Shown: in pieces, positions 1 to 11,078 of the stretch
How the letters are laid out: the number at the start of each line of letters is the position of its first letter
Numbering within the stretch: position 1 is the first letter of the stretch
Assembly: GCA_015501605.1 (NCBI GenBank)
Contig: JADNRZ010000004.1
Location: 2,294,001-2,358,000 of the forward strand
Reading direction: 5' to 3'
Length of the DNA: 64,000 nucleotides
Source of the DNA: Panaeolus papilionaceus
Taxonomy: Eukaryota; Basidiomycota; Agaricomycetes; Agaricales
The notes under the pieces: generated by a model
Told to the model about the DNA's origin: nothing
The model's database searches: none
What the model saw: only the letters and a program-made list of their open reading frames with translations
Translations under genes and position numbers: made by a program

Positions 1-1749
1 CATAGACAGCACAGGCTCGAGCAACGATAGGTTAGCCACAGGGTTGGGGTGGAATTGGAGGTATCGTTGTACCTCCTGAACTCGTTGAAATGTCAGACCA
101 TCACCGCCTGTGAGAATGATCTTTTCATGTGAAGCAGTGTCTCCATCCTCCTTGACTCCCATTTGCTGCAAAAAATCGAGTAGCGCATCCTTTAATTCTG
201 TGGTATTCGTTTCGCTTTTGCTACTTGATGAAAGGCAGTGTACTGGTGTTGGTTTTGCTGGTAATCGAAGTCGAGCGGCTCGCGTTGCAAATAGAGTGGA
301 CACATGACCTTTCCAATGCGACAACTGTGGAATCGCGTTAATAAGGACGCGGAGCCAGTGAAAAGTGATGACCTCATCGAGGTGGTTGTGATTAATCAAA
401 CTGAGAAGAGTGTCGGTCGAGAGATGCTGTCGTTTATTAAGAGATACTAGCTCCTGCCTCCGCTTAACTGAAAGTGCGCTAGCACTGACTCCTTCGAGCT
501 CGAAATAAATGGCTGCAAGGCCGATGTTGAGTTTGTTGGCGCTCCCAATTCGAAGATCTCGAATCCGATGAAAGTTTTGAACGTTGTCGAATTGCATGTT
601 ACCACATTTAGTAGGGTCAAGGACACGATCAACTAGGATCGATTTCGAGTGCACCCCCAGCACCTTGAGCGCTCGGAGGATGGTACTGAATGCTGGTACC
701 ATCCCAATGCGGCAGAGATAGGCCATAAAGTCCGCAGACACTGAGTAACCGAACCCCAGGATACCAAGCGATAAAGGGAGGAGTCGGGCTTCACGATTTC
801 GAGTGAAGAGAAGAGACGACAGAGAATGCGAAATAACCTGATAAATTACCTCACAGTAAGTAATTGTTTAAGTTAGGAAATTGTTGATATGACGCACGAG
901 GTGTGGTGGCCGTTGAACGGCACCCTCCTCAGGTTCAACTTCACTGAGGGCTGTATTTTTGGAATGAACACCCTCGAGAGACTCCAGACCTTCGGATGAA
1001 TCACCAGCTATCGCATTTAATATTATCCAGGAAGCAGGGCACTTAGACCTAAGTATACTCTCGACCCGGGCAAGTGTATTGTCCCCTACATTGCTTGTCT
1101 CCACCCTATAGCGGCTATTCTTCATCAACGACGCATGGAGTCCATGTTGAGCCAACACGACTGTCCTCGCTTCCTTAACCACCTCATCCCTGACTACCTG
1201 TACAGCAAACGAGCGGAGCAAAACGCGGACAGATGTGTTGAGGAGCGCATAGTCTTCGAGATGGAATCGAGTGGTATCTGTGCTTGAATAACCAAGTGGG
1301 TGAGTGTACACGAGCTTGATGATCGTGCCAAATCGCACTGTTGTCTGTCCTTTGAGAAGCCTGGACACAGCCATCGAATTTCGTATACTTCTTCCTGGTG
1401 TTCTGCTGCCGTCGTGGTGGAAGATGTGATATAATAAGTCTCCTAGACTCCAATCAAGCTGCTGAAGCTGGTTGTAAATCATCTCCAATTTTTCAATGGG
1501 AGACAATTTCGTGGGTGGTGTGGGTGTCGGGTTATTACTGGGTGGTTTGGAGTCCACATTTACGTGTCTCGTAGATATGTTGAGGCGACCTCGTTTTGGG
1601 GAGCGGACAGGAGCGATGTTTTCCTTGATGACATGGGCCTTGCGCTTTATGGTCGATGGTGATCGTGTATTGCTTAACGAGAAATTTAAGACAGAAATGG
1701 ATGGATTAGGCGAGGGCAGTGGACTAGCAGTCTGCCATTGGGAGTACAT
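1..1749 (-). CDS. DUF6589-type protein, 3' end beyond the window
   Basis: One continuous minus-strand frame runs from an ATG at 1749 to the left edge, with one inferred 48-bp intron (897-850, GTGCGT..GTGAG, CTAAC inside). Removing it joins ..RPPHL to VIYQVIS and keeps the frame. Features seen: a low-complexity Ser/Thr/Pro N-terminus; a block with WSLGDLLYHIFHHDG; after the intron, LGILGFGYSVSADFMAYLCRIG; then FDNVQNFHRIRDLRIGSANK and GGDGLTFQRVQEVQRYL. I recognise this order as that of the large agaricomycete family annotated as DUF6589, whose biochemical function is unknown. Its members are numerous and often lie near transposons, so it may be a mobile-element-derived gene (inference). The frame is open 5' of the ATG for 30-odd more codons but has no other ATG. 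Confidence 0.72.
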
Positions 1750-1849
1750 TGAGTGCACTACATAGAATAAAAGACGCGACGCGTCTGTCGCGATAAATTG
1801 CTGGTGCCAAGAAGAGATGTGGTCATATGCTCTGGGCGAACAAACACAT

Positions 1850-1881
1850 CCCGATTAGGACGAAAAAACGTCCTAATAGGG
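1850..1881. repeat. 13-bp inverted repeat (hairpin)
   Basis: Arms 1850-1862 and 1869-1881 match at 12 of 13 positions around a six-A loop. It lies just 5' of the DUF6589-type gene, inside the roughly 480-bp gap 1750-2230, where I see no gene. No function can be assigned. Confidence 0.5.
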
Positions 1882-2230
1882 AAGGTGACCATGCGGTTTT
1901 TCAGCTACGGTTTCAAGGGCGTGCAAGCAATCAGACCACCCTCAATTCATTTGTCGTGGTCTGACTACGGGAGACTACGTTCGAGGGATACGTGACTAAA
2001 TAGGATTAGGAGGGATTCACTGTTGTCCCAGCAATTGGTTTGTCCTGAGGACTGCCATTTGGATGTTCTCCTATATGTGGATGTGCACCTGCGCTGCTTG
2101 TGTCTACCTCTAGCCCCTTGTTATTTTTAGATGCAGGAGAGTTGGAGGATGGAGAACAGGAACCAGGTCCGTTCGCACTGTGCTGAGCGTCACTGGAGGA
2201 TTATGGTTTCAGGGTGAGTCGGTCCATACG

Positions 2231-2750
2231 CTAATCAAAAGTACTATACCTCTTGCAGAATATCGTCATTGAGCCAGGTATCGAGATTTTCTCAACTGCC
2301 TTGTTCTCCTTCATTATATTCACCTGTTCCTCCGTAAAGAATCCTGTGAACCCACAGAGTCCGACGAGCAGCGTCAGCTTGCCTTTCTTGACCTTGATCT
2401 TATTCTCCTTGATGAAATTGGACAACCGTCGACTGGGCGTTTTACCCTTAAACCCAGATACGACCTTCGTGTCGAGTAGGACGAAGTATTCGGCCACGTT
2501 TTCCGGAGTCTTAGGAAGGGTAACCGGATGTTGCTCTGCAGGTGGTGTTGAGGGATTATCTACGACTCTTGGCACGAAGGAAGCAGACTGGATTGAAACA
2601 CGTTAAATTCCACGCGTATGAATGGTTGGAGAGGAGGATCCCTTCTGGGCCTACCATTTCATTCCGGTCTGCTGATAACGAAAGCGGTACACCTTGAACA
2701 GTGAATGAGAGTACAGCAGTGAGGAGAGCGAACAATATAGCAATATGCAT
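2231..2750 (-). CDS. Secreted inhibitor-I9-like (subtilase propeptide-like) protein
   Basis: Two exons are inferred. Exon 1 (ATG at 2750) encodes a clear signal peptide, MHIAILFALLTAVLSFTVQG. A 46-bp intron starting GTGGAA and ending GCCAAG (about 2612-2567) joins ..NHSYA to VVDNPST in frame. The mature part has an I9-like pattern: YFVLLDTK as first strand, a basic helix, then GLCGFTGFFTEEQVNIMKE and KAVEKISIPG, which correspond to the family's GFsG.f..e....l...p.V..IE. The protein is about 157 aa with no catalytic subtilase domain, so it is a free-standing propeptide/inhibitor type. In other fungi such proteins act as intramolecular chaperones or inhibitors of S8 proteases. A complete S8 protease lies 1.2 kb away on the same strand. 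Pairing the two is inference. The intron ends are my best fit, not certain. Confidence 0.55.
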
Positions 2751-3234
2751 CACAGTTTGGATACGTGTGTGCGAGTGTGATTAGACTGAACCAGCAGCCA
2801 GAGTGATGCGAAGATTCTAATGCGATGATTATATATCTCCCAACGTCGTGATGTTCTTTACTGGTAGCTGGAACCCCCCCATGGTCCGTCGGGGTGGATT
2901 GCAATTGCAACCTTGCTCTGATAGTGTGAATCCCCTCATCCAAAAACTGTTTGCCCCATGGTAACAATGTGTGAAAATGCGCAAAATCAGTAAGTAAGAT
3001 CTAGAGACCCACATCTACATACGAACTCGAAACAACTTGAATCTGCTGCCGGGATTTAGTTTTCACGGTATGCCAGAATCACCCTTGATCGAAGATTGCT
3101 TCCCAAGATTGACATGCATCAACTCACTAGGGTCATGATGTCGAGGGAGGATAGGCGCAAGCGGCGACTATCTGGCGTGTCTCAGAATTCGATATCGCAG
3201 CACCATTCAAATGTTCATATCAACGTGTGTGGTA

Positions 3235-3718
3235 CAGTCGACTCTGAAATAACCGATAGCTGTCGGTGGACGTCCTGAGCTATCGGTTATGGGAGAGTAT
3301 CGGATACCTCAGAGAATAAAATAAAATGTATTGAAAATTCAATTTTTTTGGAGGTGGGAGGACCCTGATTGTGATATATTGTGACTGAAAGTGACCCCAC
3401 AGCGGTCTCGAATGACCTGAATTAGCCTGATTTCACGTTCATTTCTGTCTCACAAAGCCTCTTGATGACGACATAAGGCCGAATACACTCAAAACCGAAG
3501 TAAAATATAACAAATAGGGCGAAATTTGCCCGAAAATAGGACCCTGAAGGGTCGAAAACCTATCGCTTTTGCTAATTTTCAGCTATCGGCTATCGGATAG
3601 AGGAGAGTTATCGGTTATGAAGCCATTTTCTCCGCCTACCAACTTGGTGGACGCGAAAATCTATCGGTTAGAGCAGAGTATCGGTTATCACAACTATCGG
3701 TTATATCAGAGTCGACTG
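3235..3718. mobile_element. Tc1/mariner-pogo-like MITE, 484 bp
   Basis: The ends are inverted repeats of about 25 bp starting CAGTCGACTCTGA, with one mismatch (left 3235-3259, right 3694-3718). A TA dinucleotide flanks both sides (3233-3234 and 3719-3720), the target duplication typical of Tc1/mariner/pogo elements. Inside, the motif TATCGGTTAT occurs several times in both orientations next to the ends. There is no transposase frame, so the element is non-autonomous. Confidence 0.8.
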
Positions 3719-3968
3719 TAGTATTCAATGTATTGATGGTCTGGAACAATCTGCCATCGATTAAATCCTTGTTAATATCGAAGGATAAGATAGGGACGGC
3801 GTTGCTTCGATATTCATCCTTGCATTCGACGAATAATATTTTATTTTCCCTTCCCGCTCTTTTGGTTTGTTACCAAAACCCATATATTGGCACAGAAATT
3901 GCGCATCATAGGCACTGATAGCTACCTAAAGTACTACAATGTCGGTTCGATATCACTACTTTTGAGGC

Positions 3969-5581
3969 TTAGGCATATGTAAAATGAAGTGTTGAGGAGT
4001 ATCGGCTAATGCGCAAACCTGTTAGACATATCCTTTCCACCTCAGAAATAAGCTCACCTGGGGCAACTTTGAGTTGAGGATCTGCCGCCTGCGAAGCAAG
4101 TTCACGTAGCTTTGCTCCCATAAGCTTTGGGGGAACTTTGACGGGATTGGTTTTGAGGCAGCCGAGGTAAGCGATTAAACCAGCAACGTGAGGCGCCGCG
4201 AGCGATGTGCCAGAGAAGGGCTTCATCGCGGTATTTTTCTTTGGGCCTCCAATCGTTGCAGAGGGGATTTCAGCGCCTGGTGCGAAGATGTCGACCAAAG
4301 GACCATGACTAGACTTTTCCCACATTTTATCCTCGACGGTGGAAGCACCAACTGTAATGACATCCTGCACTCGGCCAGGTGAGTGATCTGAAGCAGGTTT
4401 ACCGTCGTTACCAGCTGCGACTACGACGTATATACCGTTGTCGACGAGTCGTTGTGCAGCTAGGTCTGTTAGTTCGCAGGGCTCATCCGTACCCACCGAC
4501 AGATTCACCACCGTGAGTCGAGAGGGGTCTTTCGCATGTTGTTCAGCCACATGGTTAAGTCCCAAAATTCTGGAAGTTGTAGTTCAAATTAATGAGAACG
4601 GATGAATAAACCCCGTCGACTTACACGTCACCACCCCTCATCGTCTCTTTATTCCCGACTTTCACAGAAACCAGGTGGGCCTTCTTGGCAATGCCAAACT
4701 GTTTTCCAGCTGCGATACTCCTGAGATTAAGATAAAGAGCGTCTGATGTCAGTGCTTGTACGGAAGCGTTGTCATCCTTGCGCCACTCACGCCACCTCTG
4801 TTCCGTGACCAAGAATGTCCAATTTTTTTTCCTCAGGTTTGCCTTTCTTCACAAACGTTGCACTCCATTTCGCACGACCCTCGAAGTCACTGTGGTCAAG
4901 GTAGATGCCACTGTCGACGACATAGATCGTCGCACATTCACCTGCGGAATCTTCGTATTGGAAGTCCCACGTCAACGACTTGTCGCCTTTGTGTGGCTTT
5001 TTCACTGCCATAGGTTCATGATTGGGCGTATGACCAGACCAAACGCGCGAGATACCCCAAGGCGCGTTCCTCCTGCAATCGAAAGTCAAAAAATGAGTGA
5101 CATGATGGGAGGATGTCATGGGGGCTCCTTACTGTTGCGCAATGGACATGGTGTGTACTTCATATTCGACGTAAAGCCTGATGCTATTGGCCAAGGCGTT
5201 CATAGCGTTGGGAAGTTTTGCTTTTGAGGCGTCGTCAAATTGCCCAACCAAAGCTTTCACAAGGGGGATCGGCTCAGTCTCGGAGAAATGAAGTCCCTGC
5301 CCCTGGAGCAGAGAGGGAATGTTGACGTTGGGCTGAAGCGCCCTGACGATGTGTCTTCCAGTTGGTATTCTATTAGTCCTGCGGGACAGGTACGTCGTCT
5401 GATGTAAATAAGAAAAAGAGGTTAAAACGTGCAACCGACAGGGAGGAGAGAAATCGTCATTGCTGCTTACTGTCGTATTGGAAGACTCGAACAGAGAGTC
5501 GAAACGACTGATTACCGGCCCTCCATAGACACAGACTGTGAGGGTAGTCGTAAGGATTAGAAGGAGAGTAACGCGCAGCAT
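3969..5581 (-). CDS. Subtilisin-like serine protease (S8A, proteinase K-like), secreted
   Basis: Five exons are inferred: 5581-5471, 5398-5133, 5072-4791, 4720-4625 and 4569-3969. All introns are GT..AG and restore frame. The ATG at 5581 gives a signal peptide (MLRVTLLLILTTTLTVCVYG). A propeptide (I9-like) with GRHIVRAL follows, then RNAPWGISRV at the start of the mature enzyme. Catalytic Asp is in YVVDSGIYLDH, His in LGHGTEVA, the oxyanion Asn in VVAAGNDG and Ser in SGTSLAAPHVAG. All catalytic residues are present, so an active extracellular endopeptidase is expected. The last about 30 codons depart from the family; a further small intron starting GTGAGC near 4057 could give a shorter, more typical end. 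The 5' flank is shared with the truncated copy at 7.0-7.3 kb. Confidence 0.85.
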
Positions 5582-6869
5582 CACAATAAAAGGGTTCAAA
5601 TTGTTGGTTTAAATTGATATGACTGGGCCAGCCAGTCAGAAGGACGTTGAGAGATTCAGCAATAAATTTCGTTCGGTTTATATTCAATTCTCTACTACCC
5701 ATTGACAAAACATTCGCAAACCTATCTAGATATACTGACTAAGTATGGACACACAAAGTGTGGAACCGTCTCAAAGTTGCCTTAGTGAACGGGTTAAAGA
5801 CCCCCTCGCACTGTTTGGACGCTCAAAACCCACAAGCACAAGTGACTTCCTTGACCCTGCAGCGGGTGCATCGTACCGCCCTCCTTCCAGGGTGAAAAGT
5901 GTTTCAACTCGCAGTACCAAATTTTGTTTAAAATCTCCCAGCTGTAACAACGTCCATACTTATTTGTGCCCACAGTGGGACAACTCTGTCAATGTCGGCC
6001 CTATTTGTTGCCCTTTTTTGGGTTGTGGTATGTACCAAAATCGCACCAAGAAGTGGGTCGCTTGGCGAGCTCAGTGGCAACCCCCTTGAAGTATTCCATC
6101 TGGAGACGACAAGGTGTGTGCAATGATGAGAATACCCAATTTTGAATATAATCGTCGCAACAGACTTCGAGACAAAACCAAAGGGCGTGAGTAAATCAAC
6201 TTGAAACTCAGAAAAATCGACACTCTCGCTCCGTTTGTCATATAGCTTTTCTGCGTCTCTAGGAAGGATGATGACCCGAATCAAATGTCCTATGAGTTGG
6301 TATTTAAGTCGAGAGTACAGTTACGGATTCGGCATGTTCCTGTTCAAATGATTGTTTAAATATTCGTTAAATGGTCACATAGTAGCACACTCGTCAGTAG
6401 CACAGTCAAATTGATTAAATGATCGCTTAACTGAAATCTATTTAAACGAAATTCCTTCGTATTGTTGTACCATTTATAACTAGATGCCATCGTGCTTTTG
6501 AATAAAGCGCGATGTAATGACCCAGTGTAGGCTGAATTACCATACACACGAGTCGCAATCGAATCCTACGTATCTGAGACTAACGCTCTACATCAGGACG
6601 TCTTTAGCTCATAGAAGCTTCATTGTATCTAACAATAATGTACAAAGATTCCACATCTGATGAACGAGCCTTAAGTAAAGAACGTCGTCTCCATTTTCCA
6701 ATTCCGTTATTTCGCCGTTTTGAACAACCAACCGCGTGCGCAGCTACTCTCTGACATCATCATCATCATGATCTCAACTTCAGCGTTCACAACGTTGAAC
6801 GCTCACATTTCACGTATGTCAGAGATCACTGGGGTGAATACGCTCTGCTGTCTGGAATGGGATAAATGT
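5582..6869. other. Intergenic, no gene recognised
   Basis: Only short frames without family signatures or splice logic are present. The stretch separates the subtilase gene from its truncated duplicate and probably contains decayed duplicate sequence. I see no terminal repeats in it. Confidence 0.5.
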
Positions 6870-7251
6870 TTAGAGCAACGCGCGAAGCAGTGAACGAATG
6901 GCACTAGAGAGACAGACACTGGGCAAGAAGTCTACATGGTCGGCGATCGAGTCTGATTGGAACAAGATCAAATACAGATGGTGCCGTGTATGAATGTCGA
7001 CATTGTCGCGAAGCGCCCTGATGATGTGCCCTCCGATTGGTTGTTTATTAGCACTGCGAGACAGATATTTTGCCTGATGAAATTTAAAGTTCAAATATTC
7101 GGACGCCCATATACATAGAATAAAGCCATACTGAACTTGCTGTGTGATTGGAAGGTTCGAATAAGGCGTCAAAACGGGTGAGCACTGGTCCGGCATGGAC
7201 ACAGACCGAGAGGGTAGTTTTAATAACTGGCAGGAAAGCAACGCTCAGCAT
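6870..7251 (-). pseudogene. Truncated subtilase: signal peptide and part of propeptide only
   Basis: This is a diverged duplicate of the 5' end of the subtilase at 3969-5581. The ATG at 7251 starts a similar leader (MLSVAFLPVIKTTLSVCVHAGP). The first intron donor is GCAAGT instead of GTAAGC. Exon 2 has KYLSRSANKQPIGGHIIRAL, matching YLSRRTNRIPTGRHIVRAL in the complete gene. The similarity stops after about 35 codons, and the catalytic Asp, His and Ser blocks are absent downstream. The 5' flank is also shared, so a tandem duplication followed by deletion is the simplest reading. Confidence 0.7.
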
Positions 7252-8149
7252 CACATTAAACTGGTTCGAATCGTTGGTTAATCTAGTTTGACTGGGCCAG
7301 CCTGTCGGACAGACGTCGTGCGGAAGATTCAAGAATAGTTACTCGTGGCCTTTTATTTAACTCTAGATTCTCTGTCATCAAAACTTGCATTTGCGGATCC
7401 CAGTAAGCTGGGTCTCGAAACACCTCCGCAATTGTCTGAACCTGGCCCTCGTTTTGGGATGTTCGGGCGCTCATATTTGAGCTGACACTTATCCTTAGGT
7501 CAAGTGAAGTGAACACAATGTATCAATGGCTACTTTGTAACAGGCTTTATGTAGTAGTGTCATAAGGGAGGGTCATTTAGTTCGCCAACTCTTCGAATGC
7601 GATCTGGAACGTTGCAACAATATATCCACCTACTAGCGCTCCCAATGGAGGCGGTGGACAAGGGGGAGGGTCCTGATACTGTTATTGTGATCTTTTATAA
7701 TCAGAATTTAAGGTATACAAGCTTAAGATACTTCAAGGTCATGCGCCGGGCGCACCAGCAACACTGCTTCACTGTAAGGTTACGCATTCCACCCCAAGAG
7801 ACTTGTCGTTGTCGATGTCGACCTTTACCCGTTTGTATTTCACTCCGACTCGGACGCTCTCCTTCTACGAGGCTGCTGCGCACATGCTAATCACAATGTT
7901 TTTCCCATAAATAACATTTTGACAAACCAGAGGTTGTCCGTCATAGAGCCATCTCCGATTCCAAGGCCGCTCTTAATCTTGTCTCATTACATAAATCAAA
8001 CCTAAACGGCCTTCTGCCTCCGAATCACGGTATAATGGCCAGTGCTCAGTCGCGGACTCAGCCCACAGAGAACATCCCCATTCACGACGGTCATTCAGAC
8101 TTTAGAGTGTGTTGTTGATTTCATGCCTCAAAATTGACATACATACATT
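7252..8149. other. Intergenic, no gene recognised
   Basis: Short open frames only. None continues across plausible introns or resembles a known family, and no terminal repeats were noticed. Confidence 0.45.
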
Positions 8150-9396
8150 TTAAGCGATCTCTGGTGCACCAGTAAAGCTCATTTTCAAGGGAGACGGAGC
8201 ATGATGATTGCTTTCGTGAAATGTCTGAGGAAACGTGCTCGAGTCATTAGGATCCTATAAGAAAATAATCAGAGTGGGACCTTCAGAAAGACGGGAACGT
8301 ATCTCACGTAAAGCTTGGTAGGGGTATATGGGGTTATGGGTGTTCCGATGTATGTCTGTGTGATAGGAGTGTCGAAATCTGTCATTTCTTGCTGGCTCCT
8401 CCGGCCCTTCTTCTTCACAAACCACACTGCGAGGCATGAAACCAAGCATAGGAATACAAATCCTCCGACAACTCCACCCGCAATTATTCCATCCTGGTTT
8501 TTTCTGTTCATGTTGCTTGTTTGAATCGTGGGAGTTGGGTTTGAGATGTTGCTTGAGGCTGGCGTCGCTGTTGGGATGCTCGTAGAATCCGGAAGGTGGT
8601 TACCTCGAGGGTAATATCGGATTTAATGATAGTACTACTAACAGAAATAGTATGATCGCTCACCGCTGGCTGCTTGTGCCACGACGGGATCGAAGCCATC
8701 CTCAATCTATGGATGATCGCGCTCACTGATTAAAGAATCTGAGCGCTATGCTGATACTTACGGTCACGTTAATGTATGCCCAAGCGGGAACCCGGGTATT
8801 CGCAGGGATGGGCGAAGGAAAACTGAGGTTTTCAGACGCACGATTAGCAGGAACGGAAAGAAAATGGGTATTTCCTTGCTTACACCGGCACAAAAACCTG
8901 TGTGCAATTAGCATTGTACGCTGACCACCTAAAAACACCATATTATCGCGCATGAGTATGAGTGATACAATCACGTTAAATGGGTAAACAGACCTCAGCG
9001 CGCCGGGTGCGCCTTGACAATACGCACACGCGCTTAGCATAGAATAGAACACGGAACTACACCTGCAGGGTGTGTCCATAGTCGCTCTGGGTCCCAGGTA
9101 GGACTGCCCTGGCTGTAGCGCCCCTAAGAAGTAGGCTATATTATCACCCGTCGCGACTGTCAGCTCGTATGTATAATACAATACTTCGATCTATTCCAAA
9201 CCCACTAGGTTCGCAAACAGAGCCTAAGCTCGTTGTGACGTCGCAGGGACTGACATTGGCAGAATTGAATGTCTATGTTTGATCACACAACGTGGGCGTC
9301 GCTACTCAGTCAAACACCGGGGGCTAGGCCGAAGAAATTCTAGTGGCTTACCCAGGAGAAAGTTGAATTACTGAGGCAGTTCGCCTGCTTTGACAT
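8150..9396 (-). CDS. Single-pass membrane protein, Cys-rich ectodomain family, copy 1
   Basis: A multi-exon gene of a family with at least five copies here. Blocks in order: NSTFSW then GTAAGC (exon 1), TFNSANVSPCDV (exon 2), PCRCSSVFYSMLSACAYCQ (exon 3), WSAYNANCT (exon 4), FPSPIPANTRVPAWAYINVT (exon 5), a Ser/Thr/Pro stalk, then the membrane helix GIIAGGVVGGFVFLCLVSCL followed by KKKGRR. The tail DPNDSSTFP.. ends ..GAPEIA at 8150. Expected topology is outside N-terminus, single helix, basic cytosolic tail. Function is unknown. Oddity: the only in-frame ATG (9396) is preceded by a stop and gives no signal peptide, unlike the copies at 26.5 and 40.4 kb, so this copy may be damaged or use an unseen exon. 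Confidence 0.6.
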
Positions 9397-10956
9397 AACG
9401 GCTGATGAAGCGAGTCAATAAGGAGGTCGGTTTTCAGTACTGGGACAATCCCGGGTGGGAAGGAATCAGAATTTCGGAGTCGTCCTTTATACCAACGCTA
9501 CCTGTATGTGAGGTTTAGTGTACGTATTTTTAATCTTATCTTGCTCGCTTTCGCAATTTACCTGCTCCCAGCCTTGTTGAGTTGTCATGATGGCCGTCTA
9601 TCCGAATGGAAACGGCATAGTGCATTTACGATCAGCACATGATCAACACTTTGGGGCGTAATACGTCGAATGACCGGGTTTCTGTGCCATGAGTATAGAT
9701 ATAAATAGCAGCAAACCATACATCTCATAATTACGATGTTAATTAGCAACGGATGCAGTAAGGCAGGCCGTGGCTCTCAATACGGCATAAAAATCCCGGA
9801 CGAAGGTGGCTTAAATAGCACGCTCCACATCGAGATTAAATTCGCAGTGAGCGGAGAGCTGAGCAAGGAAACCACATGGTCACCAAGCCGTGATATGTAT
9901 AAATCCATTGAGATTCCGCAGCCAGACAAGTTGGCTTAGTAGACACGTAAATATGCCCTCCCTTCACCCACAACGTCAGCAGGTCTAAAAGCATGCTTCA
10001 ATCCGCGCGGATCAGGTCGACATCATGATGGCATCAGGGAACCCATCAATGATGAATCGATGGACGCCGAACGCGGGAAATGAGTTGAAAGAAACGCCAA
10101 AGAAACGCCAAAGTGACCAACTCCAACGTTGATACTTCGAGATTGTTGACTATTGTAGCTCTGGCATGCCACGATATGCGACTGTTGGACTCTTGCTATT
10201 CGGAGTGCCTGAAATCGGAAGATAATCAGGTAATGGGAACGTGGTTGGGTCATCTGGATTCTGCGGTCGATATCTCAGTTACTCTTTAAAAATGTCGAGA
10301 AAAGAGGGACGCACGTAAATTTTAGCAGGAGTTGGCGACGGCATGGGAGCCTCTTCCATGGACGGAAACCCCTTTTCGTTCCTCTTTCTTCTCCGCAGAA
10401 TGTAATAGACCACTCCAGCAAGAGCATATAGCAATAAAACAGCTCCAACAACCCCCCCCCAGCGATGGGACTAGCATTCGATTTATGAGCCTTGCTGTCT
10501 CCATGCGTTGTATCAGACGTTGTGGTTGATGAGGGCGCCCCTGTCGAAGTAAGACCGGATCTCGCGGGAGTACTGGAGGCTGTGGATGTAGGAATACCCG
10601 TCGAATCAGGAAACGCAACATCTACAGTATGCTTCCTTAGAGTGGATCATGATAAAAGTAGAAGCGACTTGCCGTGAATAACCTTCGCCTGCGCAGGGTC
10701 AAACATCCCATTTCCCTAGAAATTTGGGCGAGCTAAGAAGCATGGACAACTAATGAGCATGGTGCTCTCCTCCTGACAGCGTACTTACATGTAGATCGAT
10801 GTAAGCCCAGGATGGAACTCTCGTGCTATTAGGAATGGGATGTGGGAACCTGTATACAGTCCATCAGAAGAAAAGATTACATTATTTAACGAAAGTAATA
10901 CTCTTGATTGAAGACTTGGGGACACTTGACCGAATATTCAGGCCACCTACAGCATC
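9301..10956. repeat. Segmental duplication, partner about 39,717-41,230
   Basis: The sequence from the 5' end of membrane-protein copy 1 through the intergenic region into the 3' half of the next copy recurs at 39.7-41.2 kb in the same order and orientation, with many substitutions and small indels. Shared landmarks: gctactcagtcaaac at 9301 and 39,717; gggacaatcccgggtggg near 9440 and 39,805; cctcccttcaccca near 9958 and 40,297. The duplication is old, and short frames inside the non-genic part are not conserved between the copies. Confidence 0.75.
10150..10953 (-). pseudogene. 3' half of membrane-protein gene split by the Plavaka transposon
   Basis: Exon 4 (RWPEYSVKCPQVFNQ, acceptor CTGTAG) is the first part seen. 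Exons encoding the WAY block, FDPAQAKVIHG and a Ser/Thr stalk (STTTSDTTHGDSKAHKSNAS) follow, then the membrane helix GAVLLLYALAGVVYYILRRRKR. The tail NPDDPTTFPLPDYLPISGTP..AYRGMPELQ has its stop at 10,150-10,152. The matching 5' half (exons 1-3) lies 13.6 kb away at 24.6-25.1 kb, and the transposon occupies intron 3. A run of nine G at about 10,452-10,460 shifts frame between stalk and helix; seven would keep it. The closest relative here is the copy at 40.4-41.7 kb. Confidence 0.75.
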
Positions 10957-11078
10957 AGGAAGTCTGCAATTTGCTTCTTTGGTTTTTGAAACTTTTTGAC
11001 TTGTGGCAAGTCAAAAAGCGAGAAAGCGACAAAAAGTTGTATACATGACTATTTTACACATGAGCTAGAATATAAAAT

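Noticed and set aside
9736..9939. 67-codon plus-strand frame after a TATA-like box (9,697), starting MLISNGCSKAG
   Set aside because: The duplicated copy at 40.1-40.3 kb does not keep the frame, and the protein has no recognisable pattern.
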